Assembly (NCBI GenBank): GCA_963704155.1
Contig: CAVPHF010000019.1
Span: forward strand, 1-64,000
Source: Thiohalocapsa sp963704155
Lineage (GTDB): Bacteria; Pseudomonadota; Gammaproteobacteria; Chromatiales; Chromatiaceae
DNA: 64,000 bases
Direction: 5' to 3'
The notes beneath the pieces are model-generated. The model saw nothing but the letters and a program-made list of their open reading frames with translations. It was not told the DNA's origin and did no database searches. A program made the translations under genes and the position numbers. This document shows, one piece after another, positions 50,170 to 58,715 of this stretch (positions are counted from its first letter, which is position 1; each line of letters begins with the position of its first letter).

Positions 50170-51228
50170 TCAGCGGGCTGCCTGGGCGGCGCTGCTGTGC
50201 AGGGCCGCTCGGAATCCGTCTAGGATCTTCAGCCGATCATCGGTGCGGCAGCGCTTGGGATTGGCGGAATAACTGATGCACTGCAGGTCGAGGAAGATCA
50301 GCGCTCCTCGTTGATCCTCGTTCCAGAGTCGCGACACCGTAAGGCCAATGTCCGTCTCCGCGGTTGGCGCGGCGGTGATGACGATATCGGCGCCCGTCGT
50401 CTCGATCGGTAGCGTTGCATGTTGCTCCAGGTAGGCTCGAGCACGCAGCCAGAGTCGATCGCATTCGGTCGGGTCATTACATTCCACCAGATTTTCCAGC
50501 AGCGGCTTCGGCCTTAGCGCCTGGTCTTCGGCTCCGGACTCGGGAAGGTCGTTCAATTGCAGGAAACGCTTCAGATCGCGGGCGAAGCTCGCGTGAATCT
50601 CCTGCTTCTGTTGTTCGCGTTCGACGATTGTCGCCATCGATTGGCTCATGGAACGTTGCGCTCTGGCGATGCCTTCTTCCAGTTGCTCCGAGACCGGCTC
50701 GCCGGCACGCTCTAGATCGGCTGCCTGGCTACGCAACTTAGCGAGCCATTCCTGCTGGCGGCGGGTACTGCCCTTGGTGACCTGAATCTGTACGTCGATG
50801 GCGGACACCAAGCCGTCTCGTACCATGATCAAGTCGTCGGCGCTTCGAAAGGTATTCAGCAGCACGCGGTCGGCGGCCTGCTGCTGTTCGATCAGCCGTT
50901 GTTGTTCCGCGCGCAGCCGCTCCAGCTCGCGCTCACGCTGAATCTCTTCCGGGGTCTTGGCGGGCGGTATGGTGCGCACGCGAACGCCGTCGTCGGATAG
51001 CTCGGTGTGACCGCGCTCGGCTTGGCTGGGCGGGATCTTGTCGGTGTAGTGTATGTTGCCCTGGTCATCGACCCAACGATACAGCTGCGCCGCCGCCTCG
51101 CAGCTGGGCCAGTAAAGGCTCAATGCGGCCACCAGGGCCAGCGTCAGCGCCGCCGCGGCAGAGCGTCTGCCGAGCGTGTCAGCACGCGTTATTGGGAATG
51201 CGCAATCGCGGCCAAGGGTCTCGTGCAT
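50170..51228 (-). CDS. DUF4124 domain-containing periplasmic protein
   Basis: 352 residues. An N-terminal signal region (hydrophobic AAAALTLALVAALSLYW) ends near a C-E-A-A-A-Q stretch, then LYRWVDDQGNIHYTDKIPPS, the DUF4124 signature. Next is a long charged coiled-coil-like region (QRERELERLRAEQQRLIEQQ and so on, to about residue 215), then a C-terminal part with cysteines at about 257, 262, 324 and 332. Proteins of this type lie near argB-pyrE in other gammaproteobacteria and are thought to act in the periplasm, function unknown. The ATG at 51228 gives a 26-residue lead-in before the signal; the longer frame to 51306 is not supported. It is convergent with argB. Confidence 0.75.
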   Translation of the reverse strand: MHETLGRDCAFPITRADTLGRRSAAAALTLALVAALSLYWPSCEAAAQLYRWVDDQGNIHYTDKIPPSQAERGHTELSDDGVRVRTIPPAKTPEEIQRERELERLRAEQQRLIEQQQAADRVLLNTFRSADDLIMVRDGLVSAIDVQIQVTKGSTRRQQEWLAKLRSQAADLERAGEPVSEQLEEGIARAQRSMSQSMATIVEREQQKQEIHASFARDLKRFLQLNDLPESGAEDQALRPKPLLENLVECNDPTECDRLWLRARAYLEQHATLPIETTGADIVITAAPTAETDIGLTVSRLWNEDQRGALIFLDLQCISYSANPKRCRTDDRLKILDGFRAALHSSAAQAAR

Positions 51229-51452
51229 GTCGGTCGTCTCATCTGCCACTGCCGATCGGGGACGCGCGGCTGTGCCCTTAGATGCAGCGCAAGGGTGATG
51301 CAGCACACGGGGCGTTTTAGCGAAGACACGCCGCCTGTCAAGCGGCAGTCTAGTGCATCGTGTCGCGCCGAAATGCGAAGTGGTGCCGATAATTGAATAC
51401 CTCTGGGCATTAACGCCAAGACATCAATCGGCGCAGTGTGTCACTGCCGCCG

Positions 51453-52097
51453 TCAGTCGGCACCGTACTGGTCGCGGTACGCGGCCAACGCGGCGCCGAA
51501 GCCGGCGTTTGGTCCGTCTTCGTCGAGGTAGGCAATCAGGTCGTGCAGCGTTACGATGCTGACCGTGCGCAGCCCGAACTGCTGCTGAATCTCGTCTATC
51601 GCGGACCCGCTGCCATCGCCGCGTTCGCAGCGGTCGAGCGCGATCAGTACGCCGGCCGTCTGCGCGCCGGCGGCCTGGATCTGGGCCATCGATTCGCGCA
51701 CCGATGTGCCCGCGGTGATCACGTCGTCGATGATCAGCACCTTGCCGCGCAAGGGGCTGCCAACGATGTGTCCGCCTTCGCCGTGGTCTTTCGCCTCTTT
51801 GCGGTTGAAGGCGTACGGGAGGTCGAGTCCATGGCGCTCGGCGAGGGCGATCGCGGTGCTTGCCGCCAGCGGAATTCCCTTGTAGGCGGGCCCAAACAGC
51901 ATGTCGGGTTGGAGCCTCGAGGCAGTCAGTGCCTGGGCGTAGAACTGACCCAGCCGGGCGAGGCTGCTGCCGCGGTTGAACAGCCCGGCATTGAAGAAGT
52001 AGGGGCTCTCGCGCCCGGACTTGAGCTGAAAGTGGCCGAAGCGCAGGACACCGGTCTCGATTGCAAACTGGAGAAAGTCGCGCTGATAGGGCTGCAT
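51453..52097 (-). CDS. pyrE: Orotate phosphoribosyltransferase
   Basis: 214 residues. MQPYQRDFLQFAIETGVLRF, FKSG-like LKSGRESPYFFNAGLFNRGS, GPAYKGIPLAASTAIALAER, FNRKEAKDHGEGGHIVG, then VLIIDDVITAGTSVRESM, the PRPP-binding motif. It joins orotate to PRPP to make OMP in pyrimidine synthesis. The ATG at 52097 has AGGA about eight bases upstream; an upstream in-frame ATG (52133) gives a less typical start. It reads opposite to argB, the same neighbourhood as in Pseudomonas, with the DUF4124 gene between. Pyrimidine attenuation was not seen. Confidence 0.95.
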   Translation of the reverse strand: MQPYQRDFLQFAIETGVLRFGHFQLKSGRESPYFFNAGLFNRGSSLARLGQFYAQALTASRLQPDMLFGPAYKGIPLAASTAIALAERHGLDLPYAFNRKEAKDHGEGGHIVGSPLRGKVLIIDDVITAGTSVRESMAQIQAAGAQTAGVLIALDRCERGDGSGSAIDEIQQQFGLRTVSIVTLHDLIAYLDEDGPNAGFGAALAAYRDQYGAD

Positions 52098-52232
52098 GGC
52101 GTGGTCCTGGCAAATGTGTGATTGCGTCGTCATGATCTTTGAAACTGTATTTGCCTGCCAGCGCGCAGAAGCCTGGTATTGGGCTGGCGCGGCCACGGAC
52201 CGCCCGAATCGGTCACAGGCGCTCGATCAACG

Positions 52233-52913
52233 GTGAGCGCCTCGCTTCTTACAGCGTTCCTGGTCGGATTGCTCGGCGGCGTCCATTGCGTGGGTATGTG
52301 CGGCGGTATCGTCGCAACACTCACGATGGGGTTGGCGCCGGAACACCGGCGCGGCATTGGCTCTCTGCTGCCGTATCAGCTCGCCTACAACCTGGGCCGT
52401 TTGGGCGGGTATGCGCTGGCCGGTGCGGTGATCGGGGCCGTTGGCGCCATCTTGCTGCAGTCGGTGGCCTTGCACTGGGCACAGCGTGCCCTCTATCTGC
52501 TCTCCGCCGCCTTCATGATTGCGCTCGGCCTCTACCTTGGCGGCTGGTGGCGTGGACTGATCTGGGTCGAGCGTGCGGGCGGGCTCTTGTGGCGCCGCCT
52601 GGAGCCCTGGGGTCGAAAGCTGCTGCCGGTTCGGCATTGGTGGCAGGCATTCGCGGTTGGTCTGGTCTGGGCCTGGCTCCCCTGCGGCCTCGTCTACAGC
52701 GTGTTGATTCTGGCGCTCGGCGCGGGCGGGCCGCTGCAAGGCGCGGCGATGATGCTCGCCTTCGGACTCGGCACGCTGCCGAACCTGCTCGGTATCGGTC
52801 TGCTGGCCGGAGCGGCGGCGCGATACTCCGAACTGGTTTGGCTTCGGCGTGCGGCCGGTCTGCTGGTGATGGGATTTGGCCTCTACGCGCTTTGGCAGCT
52901 GATCTTGCTCTAA
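52233..52913 (+). CDS. TauE/SafE-family (CcoH-type) membrane protein
   Basis: About 226 residues with six hydrophobic helices. The first carries GLLGGVHCVGMCGGIVATLT, a Cys/His motif typical of the SafE/urease-accessory-like family linked to copper handling or sulfite export. GLVWAWLPCGLVYSVL forms a second signature with a Pro-Cys. Family members are implicated in metal or sulfur-compound transport, but no substrate is proven here. The start is uncertain: the GTG at 52233 begins right before the helix and was chosen, though its ribosome site is poor; an ATG at 52179 gives an 18-residue extension. It is convergent with yggT and divergent from pyrE. No cytochrome oxidase genes lie near. Confidence 0.75.
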   Translation: MSASLLTAFLVGLLGGVHCVGMCGGIVATLTMGLAPEHRRGIGSLLPYQLAYNLGRLGGYALAGAVIGAVGAILLQSVALHWAQRALYLLSAAFMIALGLYLGGWWRGLIWVERAGGLLWRRLEPWGRKLLPVRHWWQAFAVGLVWAWLPCGLVYSVLILALGAGGPLQGAAMMLAFGLGTLPNLLGIGLLAGAAARYSELVWLRRAAGLLVMGFGLYALWQLILL

Positions 52914-52987
52914 TCGAGTCACCAGCTGCCAGCGGTACCATGCCGCTTGGGCGATGCGACGGCGCCGCCGTTGGCATCAGCGACAGG

Positions 52988-53563
52988 CTAAAAGGGGCTG
53001 CCGGTCAGAAATTGTAACGGCGGAAGCAGCAGCATCTCCAGCAGCACCAGCCCGACCATGACCACCATCGGTGACAGATCGATGCCACTGATTGGCGGAA
53101 TAAGGCGCTGCGCGGGGCGCATGATGGGGTCGGTCAGGCGTGTCAGGAGATCGACGGCCGGATTGTAGGGGTCCGGATTGACCCAGCTCAGAATCACCCG
53201 GATGAGCACGGCGAACAGGAAGATGCTGATGATCAGGCCGAGCAGCGCCGGAATCGCCCAGGCGACGGCGGCGAGCGGGTTGCGGCCGAGTCCGAGCAGC
53301 AGGCTCAGTATCGCCAGCTCAGCCGCCTTCAGCAGCCAGGCCAGCACGATGGAGGCGGTGTCGAGGCCGCGATAACCGGGAATCACCTTGCGCAGCGGGC
53401 GCAGTGCAGGAGACGTCAGTTTGACCACGAACTGCGACACGGGATTGTAAAAGTCTGCCCGCGCCCATTGCAGCATGAAGCGGATGACGACCAGCGCAAT
53501 GTAAAGACCGAAGGCGGTCTTGATCAAAAAGATCAGCGGATTGGTGAAGTAGGCCTCGGTCAT
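52988..53563 (-). CDS. yggT: YggT-family membrane protein
   Basis: 191 residues, with two YggT repeats of two helices each. Repeat one has LYIALVVIRFMLQWARADFY and SPALRPLRKVIPGYRGLDTA. Repeat two has LFAVLIRVILSWVNPDPYNP and DPIMRPAQRLIPPISGIDLS. The 'R-P...R-x-I-P...G-x-D' pattern is diagnostic. YggT proteins are associated with cell division or osmotic response, exact role unknown. It starts by a four-base overlap with the proC stop (ATGA), giving the classic yggS-proC-yggT order on one transcript. Confidence 0.9.
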   Translation of the reverse strand: MTEAYFTNPLIFLIKTAFGLYIALVVIRFMLQWARADFYNPVSQFVVKLTSPALRPLRKVIPGYRGLDTASIVLAWLLKAAELAILSLLLGLGRNPLAAVAWAIPALLGLIISIFLFAVLIRVILSWVNPDPYNPAVDLLTRLTDPIMRPAQRLIPPISGIDLSPMVVMVGLVLLEMLLLPPLQFLTGSPF

Positions 53564-54396
53564 TTGTCTTCTCCCAGCAGGGTCGACAGCTCTGCGGCAC
53601 GACTGCGTGCTGCGGCCACCGCGCGCCCTACCAGCGCCTCCAGTCCGCCGTCGGCGAATGCCCTGAGCGCCTGCTCCGTGGTGCCGCCTGGTGAGGTGAC
53701 GCGCTCGCGCAGCTGCTGAGGTGAATCATCGCTCTCCACCGCCATGCGCGCCGCACCCAAGGCCGTCTGTATGCTAAGCAGGCGCGCCGCCTCGGCATCC
53801 AGTCCTTGTTCGATGCCGGCCTTCTCCAATGCCTCCATGAACAGAAAGAAATACGCCGGACCGCTGCCTGAGACAGCGGTGACCGCGTCCAGCTCGGATT
53901 CCGTCTCGACCCAGCGCGTGAGGCCGCCGGCGCGCAGGATCTCCTCGGCGAGATTGCGCTGCGTGGCAGTGGTGTCGGCATTTGCGTGTAGGCCGATCGC
54001 GCCGGACTGGACCATCACCGGGGTGTTGGGCATGGTGCGCACCAAGGCCAGCGGTCGACCGAGCCAGTGCGTCATGCTGGCCTCGGTGACACCGGCCATG
54101 ATCGAGACGACCAATGGGACGGGATCAGTCAGCAGCGGAGCCAGCTCCCGGCAGACGGATGGCGCCATTTGCGGTTTCACGCAGAGCAACAGCACCTGGG
54201 CTCCCGCCACGGCGGCGGCGTTGTCAGGTGCGGCATTGATGCCGTAGGTCGCGGCGAGATGGGCACACTTTTCGGCCAGCGGATCGCTGACCGTGAGTGC
54301 CGATGGTTCGTGACCGTCGGCAATCAGGCCGGCGATCAGGCTATGGGCCATGTTGCCGCCGCCAATGAAGGCGATACGCGTTCGGGTCATGGACAT
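53560..54396 (-). CDS. proC: Pyrroline-5-carboxylate reductase
   Basis: About 278 residues. The Rossmann N-terminus has IAFIGGGNMAHSLIAGLIAD. The middle has VLLLCVKPQMAPSVC and LVRTMPNTPVMVQSGAIGLH. The C-terminal dimerisation domain has AVSGSGPAYFFLFMEALEKA and SPGGTTEQALRAFADGGLEA. It reduces pyrroline-5-carboxylate to proline, the last step of the pathway started by proB in this window. The start is uncertain: ATGs at 54390, 54396 and 54420 and a GTG at 54462 (overlapping the yggS stop as GTGA) are possible. I chose 54396 because the family starts just before IAFIGGG. Confidence 0.92.
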   Translation of the reverse strand: MSMTRTRIAFIGGGNMAHSLIAGLIADGHEPSALTVSDPLAEKCAHLAATYGINAAPDNAAAVAGAQVLLLCVKPQMAPSVCRELAPLLTDPVPLVVSIMAGVTEASMTHWLGRPLALVRTMPNTPVMVQSGAIGLHANADTTATQRNLAEEILRAGGLTRWVETESELDAVTAVSGSGPAYFFLFMEALEKAGIEQGLDAEAARLLSIQTALGAARMAVESDDSPQQLRERVTSPGGTTEQALRAFADGGLEALVGRAVAAARSRAAELSTLLGEDK

Positions 54397-54458
54397 GGTG
54401 TCGTCAAGGCGTGTTGTCATGAGTGATTGGAGCGATGCCGCACCGCCAAGGCCAAGCG

Positions 54459-55163
54459 TCACAGCGGGGTCCGCGGCCCAAAGATGGCGGTGCCGATCCG
54501 CACTATTGTAGCGCCCTCGGCGATAGCCGCTTCAAGGTCCTCGGACATCCCCATGGACAGCACCGGCAGCGGCAGCTCCGGCCGCGCCAGTGAGTCGCGG
54601 AGTTCGCGCAAGGCGGCAAACGGACGCCGCTGGGCGTCGAAGTCGTCGCTTGGTGCCGGCAGCGTCATCAGTCCCTCGACGCGCAGCTTTCCGAGCCCGG
54701 CGCAGGCGTCCAAGAACTCGGCGACTTGCTCCGGCTCGAGGCCGGCCTTGTTCGCCTCGCCGCTCAGGTTGACCTGGATGCAGACCCGCAATGGCACCTG
54801 GTCGTCGCGCCTATGGCTGTTGAGACGCCGCGCATGCTTGATGTCGCAAAGGCTGTGTACCCAATCGAAGCCGGTCGCGATGTCGCGCGTCTTGTTGCTC
54901 TGGATCCGGCCGATGAAGTGCCATTCGAGGGCGAGCGCACGCAGCTCGGCCTGTTTCGGCAGAGCCTCTTGGGCGTAGCTTTCACCAAAGGCGGTTTGGC
55001 CGGCAGCATGCGCGGCGACGATCTTAGCCGCCGGCTGAACCTTGCTGACGGCGAGCAGCGCAACGCTGCCGGCGTCGCGCCCGAAGCCTGTCTCGGCTTC
55101 CTGGACGCGAGCGCGAACGCGCTCCAGGCGTGCTGCAACCGTTGCCCTGTCGTCATTGGACAT
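54459..55163 (-). CDS. yggS: YggS-family PLP homeostasis protein
   Basis: 234 residues, TIM-barrel fold of alanine-racemase type. VALLAVSKVQPAAKIVAAHA contains the PLP lysine, AFGESYAQEALPKQ follows, then WHFIGRIQSNK, VCIQVNLSGEANKAGL and VLSMGMSEDLEAAIAEGATI, then VRIGTAIFGPR. The protein binds pyridoxal phosphate and keeps its free level in check; no catalytic activity is expected. It reads into proC (possible GTGA overlap) and yggT as one operon. Upstream, rdgB lies about 30 bases away in the same direction. Confidence 0.95.
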   Translation of the reverse strand: MSNDDRATVAARLERVRARVQEAETGFGRDAGSVALLAVSKVQPAAKIVAAHAAGQTAFGESYAQEALPKQAELRALALEWHFIGRIQSNKTRDIATGFDWVHSLCDIKHARRLNSHRRDDQVPLRVCIQVNLSGEANKAGLEPEQVAEFLDACAGLGKLRVEGLMTLPAPSDDFDAQRRPFAALRELRDSLARPELPLPVLSMGMSEDLEAAIAEGATIVRIGTAIFGPRTPL

Positions 55164-55192
55164 ACTGAGGTCTCGGCGCGCCCGGCCCGTGA

Positions 55193-55825
55193 TCAGGTGC
55201 GCTCGGCACGCAGTCTGCGCACCAGTTGGGTCAGGGCTTGGCCGCGATGGCTGAGCGCGTTCTTGGTCGATGCGTCCAACTCTGCCGAACTGCGGTGCTG
55301 ACCGGGCACGTAGAAGATCGGGTCGTAGCCGAAGCCGTTATTGCCGCGCGGCGCCTCCAGGATACGGCCTTCCCACGTGCCCTGACAGAGCAATGGGGTC
55401 GGGTCTTCGGCGTGGCGCATGTAGACCATCACGCATTGGAAGCGCGCGCCGCGTTCGGCTTCTGGCACGCCTTTCAGCGCTGCCAGCAGTTTGTCGCAGT
55501 TGGCGGCATCGCCCGAACCGGCGCCGGCGTAACGTGCGGAATAGATGCCGGGGGCGCCGTGCAGGGCGTCCACCTCGAGCCCGGAGTCATCGGCGATGGC
55601 GGCCAGGCCGCTGGCCGCGGAGGCATGTCGGGCCTTGAGGATGGCGTTTTCGACGAAGCTCAGACCCGTTTCTTCGGCCTCATCGATGCCGAACTCGCCC
55701 TGGGGTCGTACGCGCACGCCGGCCTGCGCGAGCATCTGGTTGATCTCTCGAACCTTGCCGCCGTTGTTGCTGGCCAGAACGATGTCATGCTGCACGATGT
55801 CCGGCTTGAGTCTGTCGATCGACAT
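55193..55825 (-). CDS. rdgB: Non-canonical purine NTP pyrophosphatase (RdgB/HAM1)
   Basis: 210 residues. IVLASNNGGKVREINQMLAQ begins the fold; SFVENAILKARHASAASGLA, AIADDSGLEVDALHGAPGIY and GRILEAPRGNNGFGYDPIFY with LSHRGQAL near the end are family motifs. It removes ITP, dITP and XTP by cleaving them to monophosphates. The ATG at 55825 has GGAG about eight bases upstream; the frame from 55942 would overlap the rph end and is not supported. It lies 58 bases after rph, the same direction, and upstream of yggS. Confidence 0.95.
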   Translation of the reverse strand: MSIDRLKPDIVQHDIVLASNNGGKVREINQMLAQAGVRVRPQGEFGIDEAEETGLSFVENAILKARHASAASGLAAIADDSGLEVDALHGAPGIYSARYAGAGSGDAANCDKLLAALKGVPEAERGARFQCVMVYMRHAEDPTPLLCQGTWEGRILEAPRGNNGFGYDPIFYVPGQHRSSAELDASTKNALSHRGQALTQLVRRLRAERT

Positions 55826-55883
55826 GCTGGTTCTCTCCGTCCGCCGGCCCTGACGGCCATCGGCTCGCGTTGTCTGGTTAATC

Positions 55884-56600
55884 TTAGGCCGAGAGTGCCG
55901 CCAGCTGTGCCGCCAACAGTTGCTCGACGCCCGCCTCGGCAAGGTCCAGCAGCGCGTTCAACTCCTGCCTCGAGAAGGCCTTGGCCTCGGCCGTGCCCTG
56001 TACCTCGATCAGTCCGCCGGTGCCGTTCATGACGACGTTCATGTCTGTCTCCGCGGCGCTGTCCTCGGCGTAGTCCAGATCCAGTATCGGGGTCCCTTCG
56101 AACACGCCCACCGATACCGCGGCAATCTGGTGTCGGATCGGAGACGCGGTGAGTTGGCCGTCGCCTGTCAGCGCCGCCACGGCGTCAGTGAGCGCGACCC
56201 AGGCGCCGGTGATGGCCGCCGTGCGGGTGCCACCGTCGGCCTGAATCACGTCGCAGTCGAGCGTGATGGTGCGCTCGCCGAGTGCCCGCAGATCGGCAGC
56301 GGCGCGCAGCGAACGACCGATCAGGCGCTGAATCTCCAAGGTGCGGCCGCCTTGACGACCACGCGCGGCCTCGCGTGCCGTGCGCTCGCCGGTAGAGCGC
56401 GGCAACATGCCGTATTCGGCGGTGATCCAGCCGCTGCCCGCGCCGCGAAGGAAGGGCGGGACGCGCTCCTCGACACTCGCCGTGCACAGCACGCGCGTGT
56501 CACCGAATTCGGCCAGCACCGAGCCTTCGGCGTGCCGTGTGTATCCGCGGGTCAGAACGATCGGCCGCAACTGGTCCGGGCGACGGTTGGATGGGCGCAT
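55884..56600 (-). CDS. rph: Ribonuclease PH
   Basis: 238 residues. MRPSNRRPDQLRPIVLTRGY, then GDTRVLCTASVEERVPPFLR, GWITAEYGMLPRSTGERTAR, REAARGRQGGRTLEIQRLIG and ITLDCDVIQADGGTRTAAIT match RNase PH strongly. It trims tRNA 3' ends by phosphorolysis and helps degrade rRNA. The C-terminal helix looks complete, unlike the frameshifted rph of E. coli K-12. The ATG at 56600 is the family start; the longer frame to 56966 is a shadow of the kinase gene. It follows the kinase by 64 bases on the same strand. Confidence 0.95.
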   Translation of the reverse strand: MRPSNRRPDQLRPIVLTRGYTRHAEGSVLAEFGDTRVLCTASVEERVPPFLRGAGSGWITAEYGMLPRSTGERTAREAARGRQGGRTLEIQRLIGRSLRAAADLRALGERTITLDCDVIQADGGTRTAAITGAWVALTDAVAALTGDGQLTASPIRHQIAAVSVGVFEGTPILDLDYAEDSAAETDMNVVMNGTGGLIEVQGTAEAKAFSRQELNALLDLAEAGVEQLLAAQLAALSA

Positions 56601-56664
56601 GGAGTCTCTCGTGTCGTTAAGTAGAGGTCTTGGCCATTGATGTTGGGCGTCGCCGGCAGTCAGG

Positions 56665-57612
56665 TCAAATGCCGGCTTGCGAGTGATTTGTCTCGCGCGG
56701 CGCTTGGGACGATTCGGCGGCGGGTGTTTGGCGACTGTCCTTAGTATGCGCGCGCAGCGCGCGCAGCAGCTCGCCAGCGTCGCGCGGGCGTTTTGCCGGG
56801 TCCATCTGCATGCTCCAGTCGACGATCTCGAGCAGCCAGTCCGGGTAGCGGCCGGCGAGCGCCCGGGTTGCGGGAACCAGGCCATCGGCGGCCGCCCGCT
56901 CGGGCGCTGGCGGCGGCACGGCACCGTCGAAGCAGCAGCGCATTGAGGCGCCGACGGCATAGACATCGGTCCAAGGACCGATGTCTCCGGTCAGGCGGTA
57001 CTGCTCCGTCGGCGAATAGCCGCTGGTGATGACTTGGCTGCCAAGGCTGCCGCCGGTGGTCATCAGGTGCACAGCACCCAGATCGAGCAGCAAGGGGTCG
57101 TGCCCGTTGCGCAGATGGATGTTGCCTGGTTTCACATCCAGGTGCAGCATGGACCTTGAGTGCATCAATGCCAGGGCGTCCAACAACGGCATGAAGATCT
57201 GCAGCGTCAGCGTGCTGCTGATTCCGCCGCCGCGCTCATGCAGCAGCTGGGCCAGATTACGGCCGCGTTCATGCTGCATCACGATGTAGCCCGTCTCATT
57301 GGCGATGAACAGGTCGAGCACGGCAACGATATGCGGATGACGGAGCGCGGCCATCGCGGCCGCTTCCTGAAAAAACAACCGCCGACTCCTGTGCAGGCCC
57401 TCGCGGCTGCCGGCGGTCAGCGGCAACAGCCGCCCGTCGTCCGCGCGTCGCGCGAGGCGTTTGGGCATCAGCTCCTTGAGCACCACCTCGTCGCCGGTCT
57501 CGTCGTCCTCGGCCAGATAGATAAGACTGAAGCCGCCTTTGCCGATTCTCTCGACGATTCGATAGCTGTCGACTCGGGTGCCAGGGCTGAGGCTGTCGCG
57601 GGCTCCGCTCAT
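56665..57612 (-). CDS. Serine/threonine protein kinase with altered catalytic-loop residues
   Basis: 315 residues, one kinase domain. Glycine loop GKGGFSLIYLA (24-34), lysine VVLKEL (K46), helix-C glutamate E83, catalytic loop HLDVKPGNIHLR (His 157, Asp 159, Lys 161, Asn 164), metal loop DLG (177-179) and ITSGYSPTEQYRLTG in the activation region. HLD replaces the usual HRD and DLG the usual DFG, but the catalytic Asp, Lys and Asn remain, so activity is likely. No transmembrane segment or sensor domain follows the kinase domain. Bacterial kinases usually have a partner PP2C phosphatase, none of which is adjacent. It lies between rph and the divergent yicC-gmk; a link to growth or stress is speculation. 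Confidence 0.85.
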   Translation of the reverse strand: MSGARDSLSPGTRVDSYRIVERIGKGGFSLIYLAEDDETGDEVVLKELMPKRLARRADDGRLLPLTAGSREGLHRSRRLFFQEAAAMAALRHPHIVAVLDLFIANETGYIVMQHERGRNLAQLLHERGGGISSTLTLQIFMPLLDALALMHSRSMLHLDVKPGNIHLRNGHDPLLLDLGAVHLMTTGGSLGSQVITSGYSPTEQYRLTGDIGPWTDVYAVGASMRCCFDGAVPPPAPERAAADGLVPATRALAGRYPDWLLEIVDWSMQMDPAKRPRDAGELLRALRAHTKDSRQTPAAESSQAPRETNHSQAGI

Positions 57613-57848
57613 TGGTGCATTATCGGCGAGATGCGCCGGCTCGGCATCCGATTCTCAGACGGCCGCGTCCGCGGTTCATCAGCGGCCGGGGTCGGCGAGG
57701 CTAGGTCTCGGGTATGATACTGGCACGCCCCCGCGGCGTCGGCGTGGTCGCGCCGACGCAACAGATGACAGATCCCAGCCGACAACTTCCCCGCGATGTT
57801 GTTGAGGCAAGGGCTGATGCGATCGTCGATTAGAGGAATGCTGCGCAG

Positions 57849-58715
57849 ATGATCAAAAGCATGACGGCCTTTGCCCGTGAGAGCGCGTCCACCGATGTCG
57901 GCGATCTGACCTGGGAACTTCGCTCGGTCAACCATCGCTACCTCGAGGCCAACATCCGTCTGCCGGAAGACCTGCGCGGGCTGGAGCCGGCGGTTCGCGA
58001 GCGGTTGGCCGTGCGTTTGAGCCGCGGCAAGGTCGACTGCACGCTGCGTTTCGGTGCGCGGGCCGGCGAGGGCGGCGCGCTGGCCATCAACCATCGCCTG
58101 ATCGAGCAGTTGTTGCAAGCTGCCGACGTCATCGCGACACGCATCGGCGAGCCGGCGACGCCGCATGTGATCGACCTGATGCAGTGGCCGGGTGTGCTGC
58201 AGGAGCCCGAGCGCGATCTGGACGCGGCCGCGGTGGCTGCCCGCGCCCTGCTCGAACGCACGCTCGACCTCTTGGTCGATACGCGGCAACGCGAGGGTGA
58301 GCGTTTGCGCGACCTCATCCTGGAGCGCTGCGACAAGCTGATGGTGCGCGTTGCCGAGGTCCGCACGCGCATGCCCGATGTCTTGGCCGGAATCCGCACC
58401 CGAATCGCCGAACGCCTGGCCGAGGTGCGGGAGGAATTGGACCCGGCACGGCTGGAACAGGAAATGGCACTGCTCGCACAGCGCCTCGACGTCAACGAGG
58501 AGATGGATCGGCTCACGGTGCATGTGGCGGAGGTCCGCAAGGCGCTTGATGCGGACGGTCCCATCGGCCGGCGATTGGACTTCTTGATGCAGGAACTCAA
58601 CCGCGAGGCCAATACGCTCGGCTCCAAGTCTTCCGACGCGGCAGTGACCCTGGCCGCGGTCGACATGAAGGTGCTGATCGAGCAAATGCGCGAGCAGGTG
58701 CAGAACATCGAATGA
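57849..58715 (+). CDS. yicC: YicC/YloC-family endoribonuclease
   Basis: 288 residues. MIKSMTAFARESASTDVGDL, LRSVNHRYLEANIRLPEDLR, then C-terminal EEMDRLTVHVAEVRKALDAD and GRRLDFLMQELNREANTLGS, with KSSDAAVTLAAVDMKVLIEQ and MREQVQNIE closing. The length and ends match YicC, which cleaves RNA and has been linked to small RNA turnover. The ATG at 57849 fits, and gmk starts by a four-base overlap (ATGA), giving the usual yicC-gmk pair. It is divergent from the kinase gene. Confidence 0.93.
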   Translation: MIKSMTAFARESASTDVGDLTWELRSVNHRYLEANIRLPEDLRGLEPAVRERLAVRLSRGKVDCTLRFGARAGEGGALAINHRLIEQLLQAADVIATRIGEPATPHVIDLMQWPGVLQEPERDLDAAAVAARALLERTLDLLVDTRQREGERLRDLILERCDKLMVRVAEVRTRMPDVLAGIRTRIAERLAEVREELDPARLEQEMALLAQRLDVNEEMDRLTVHVAEVRKALDADGPIGRRLDFLMQELNREANTLGSKSSDAAVTLAAVDMKVLIEQMREQVQNIE

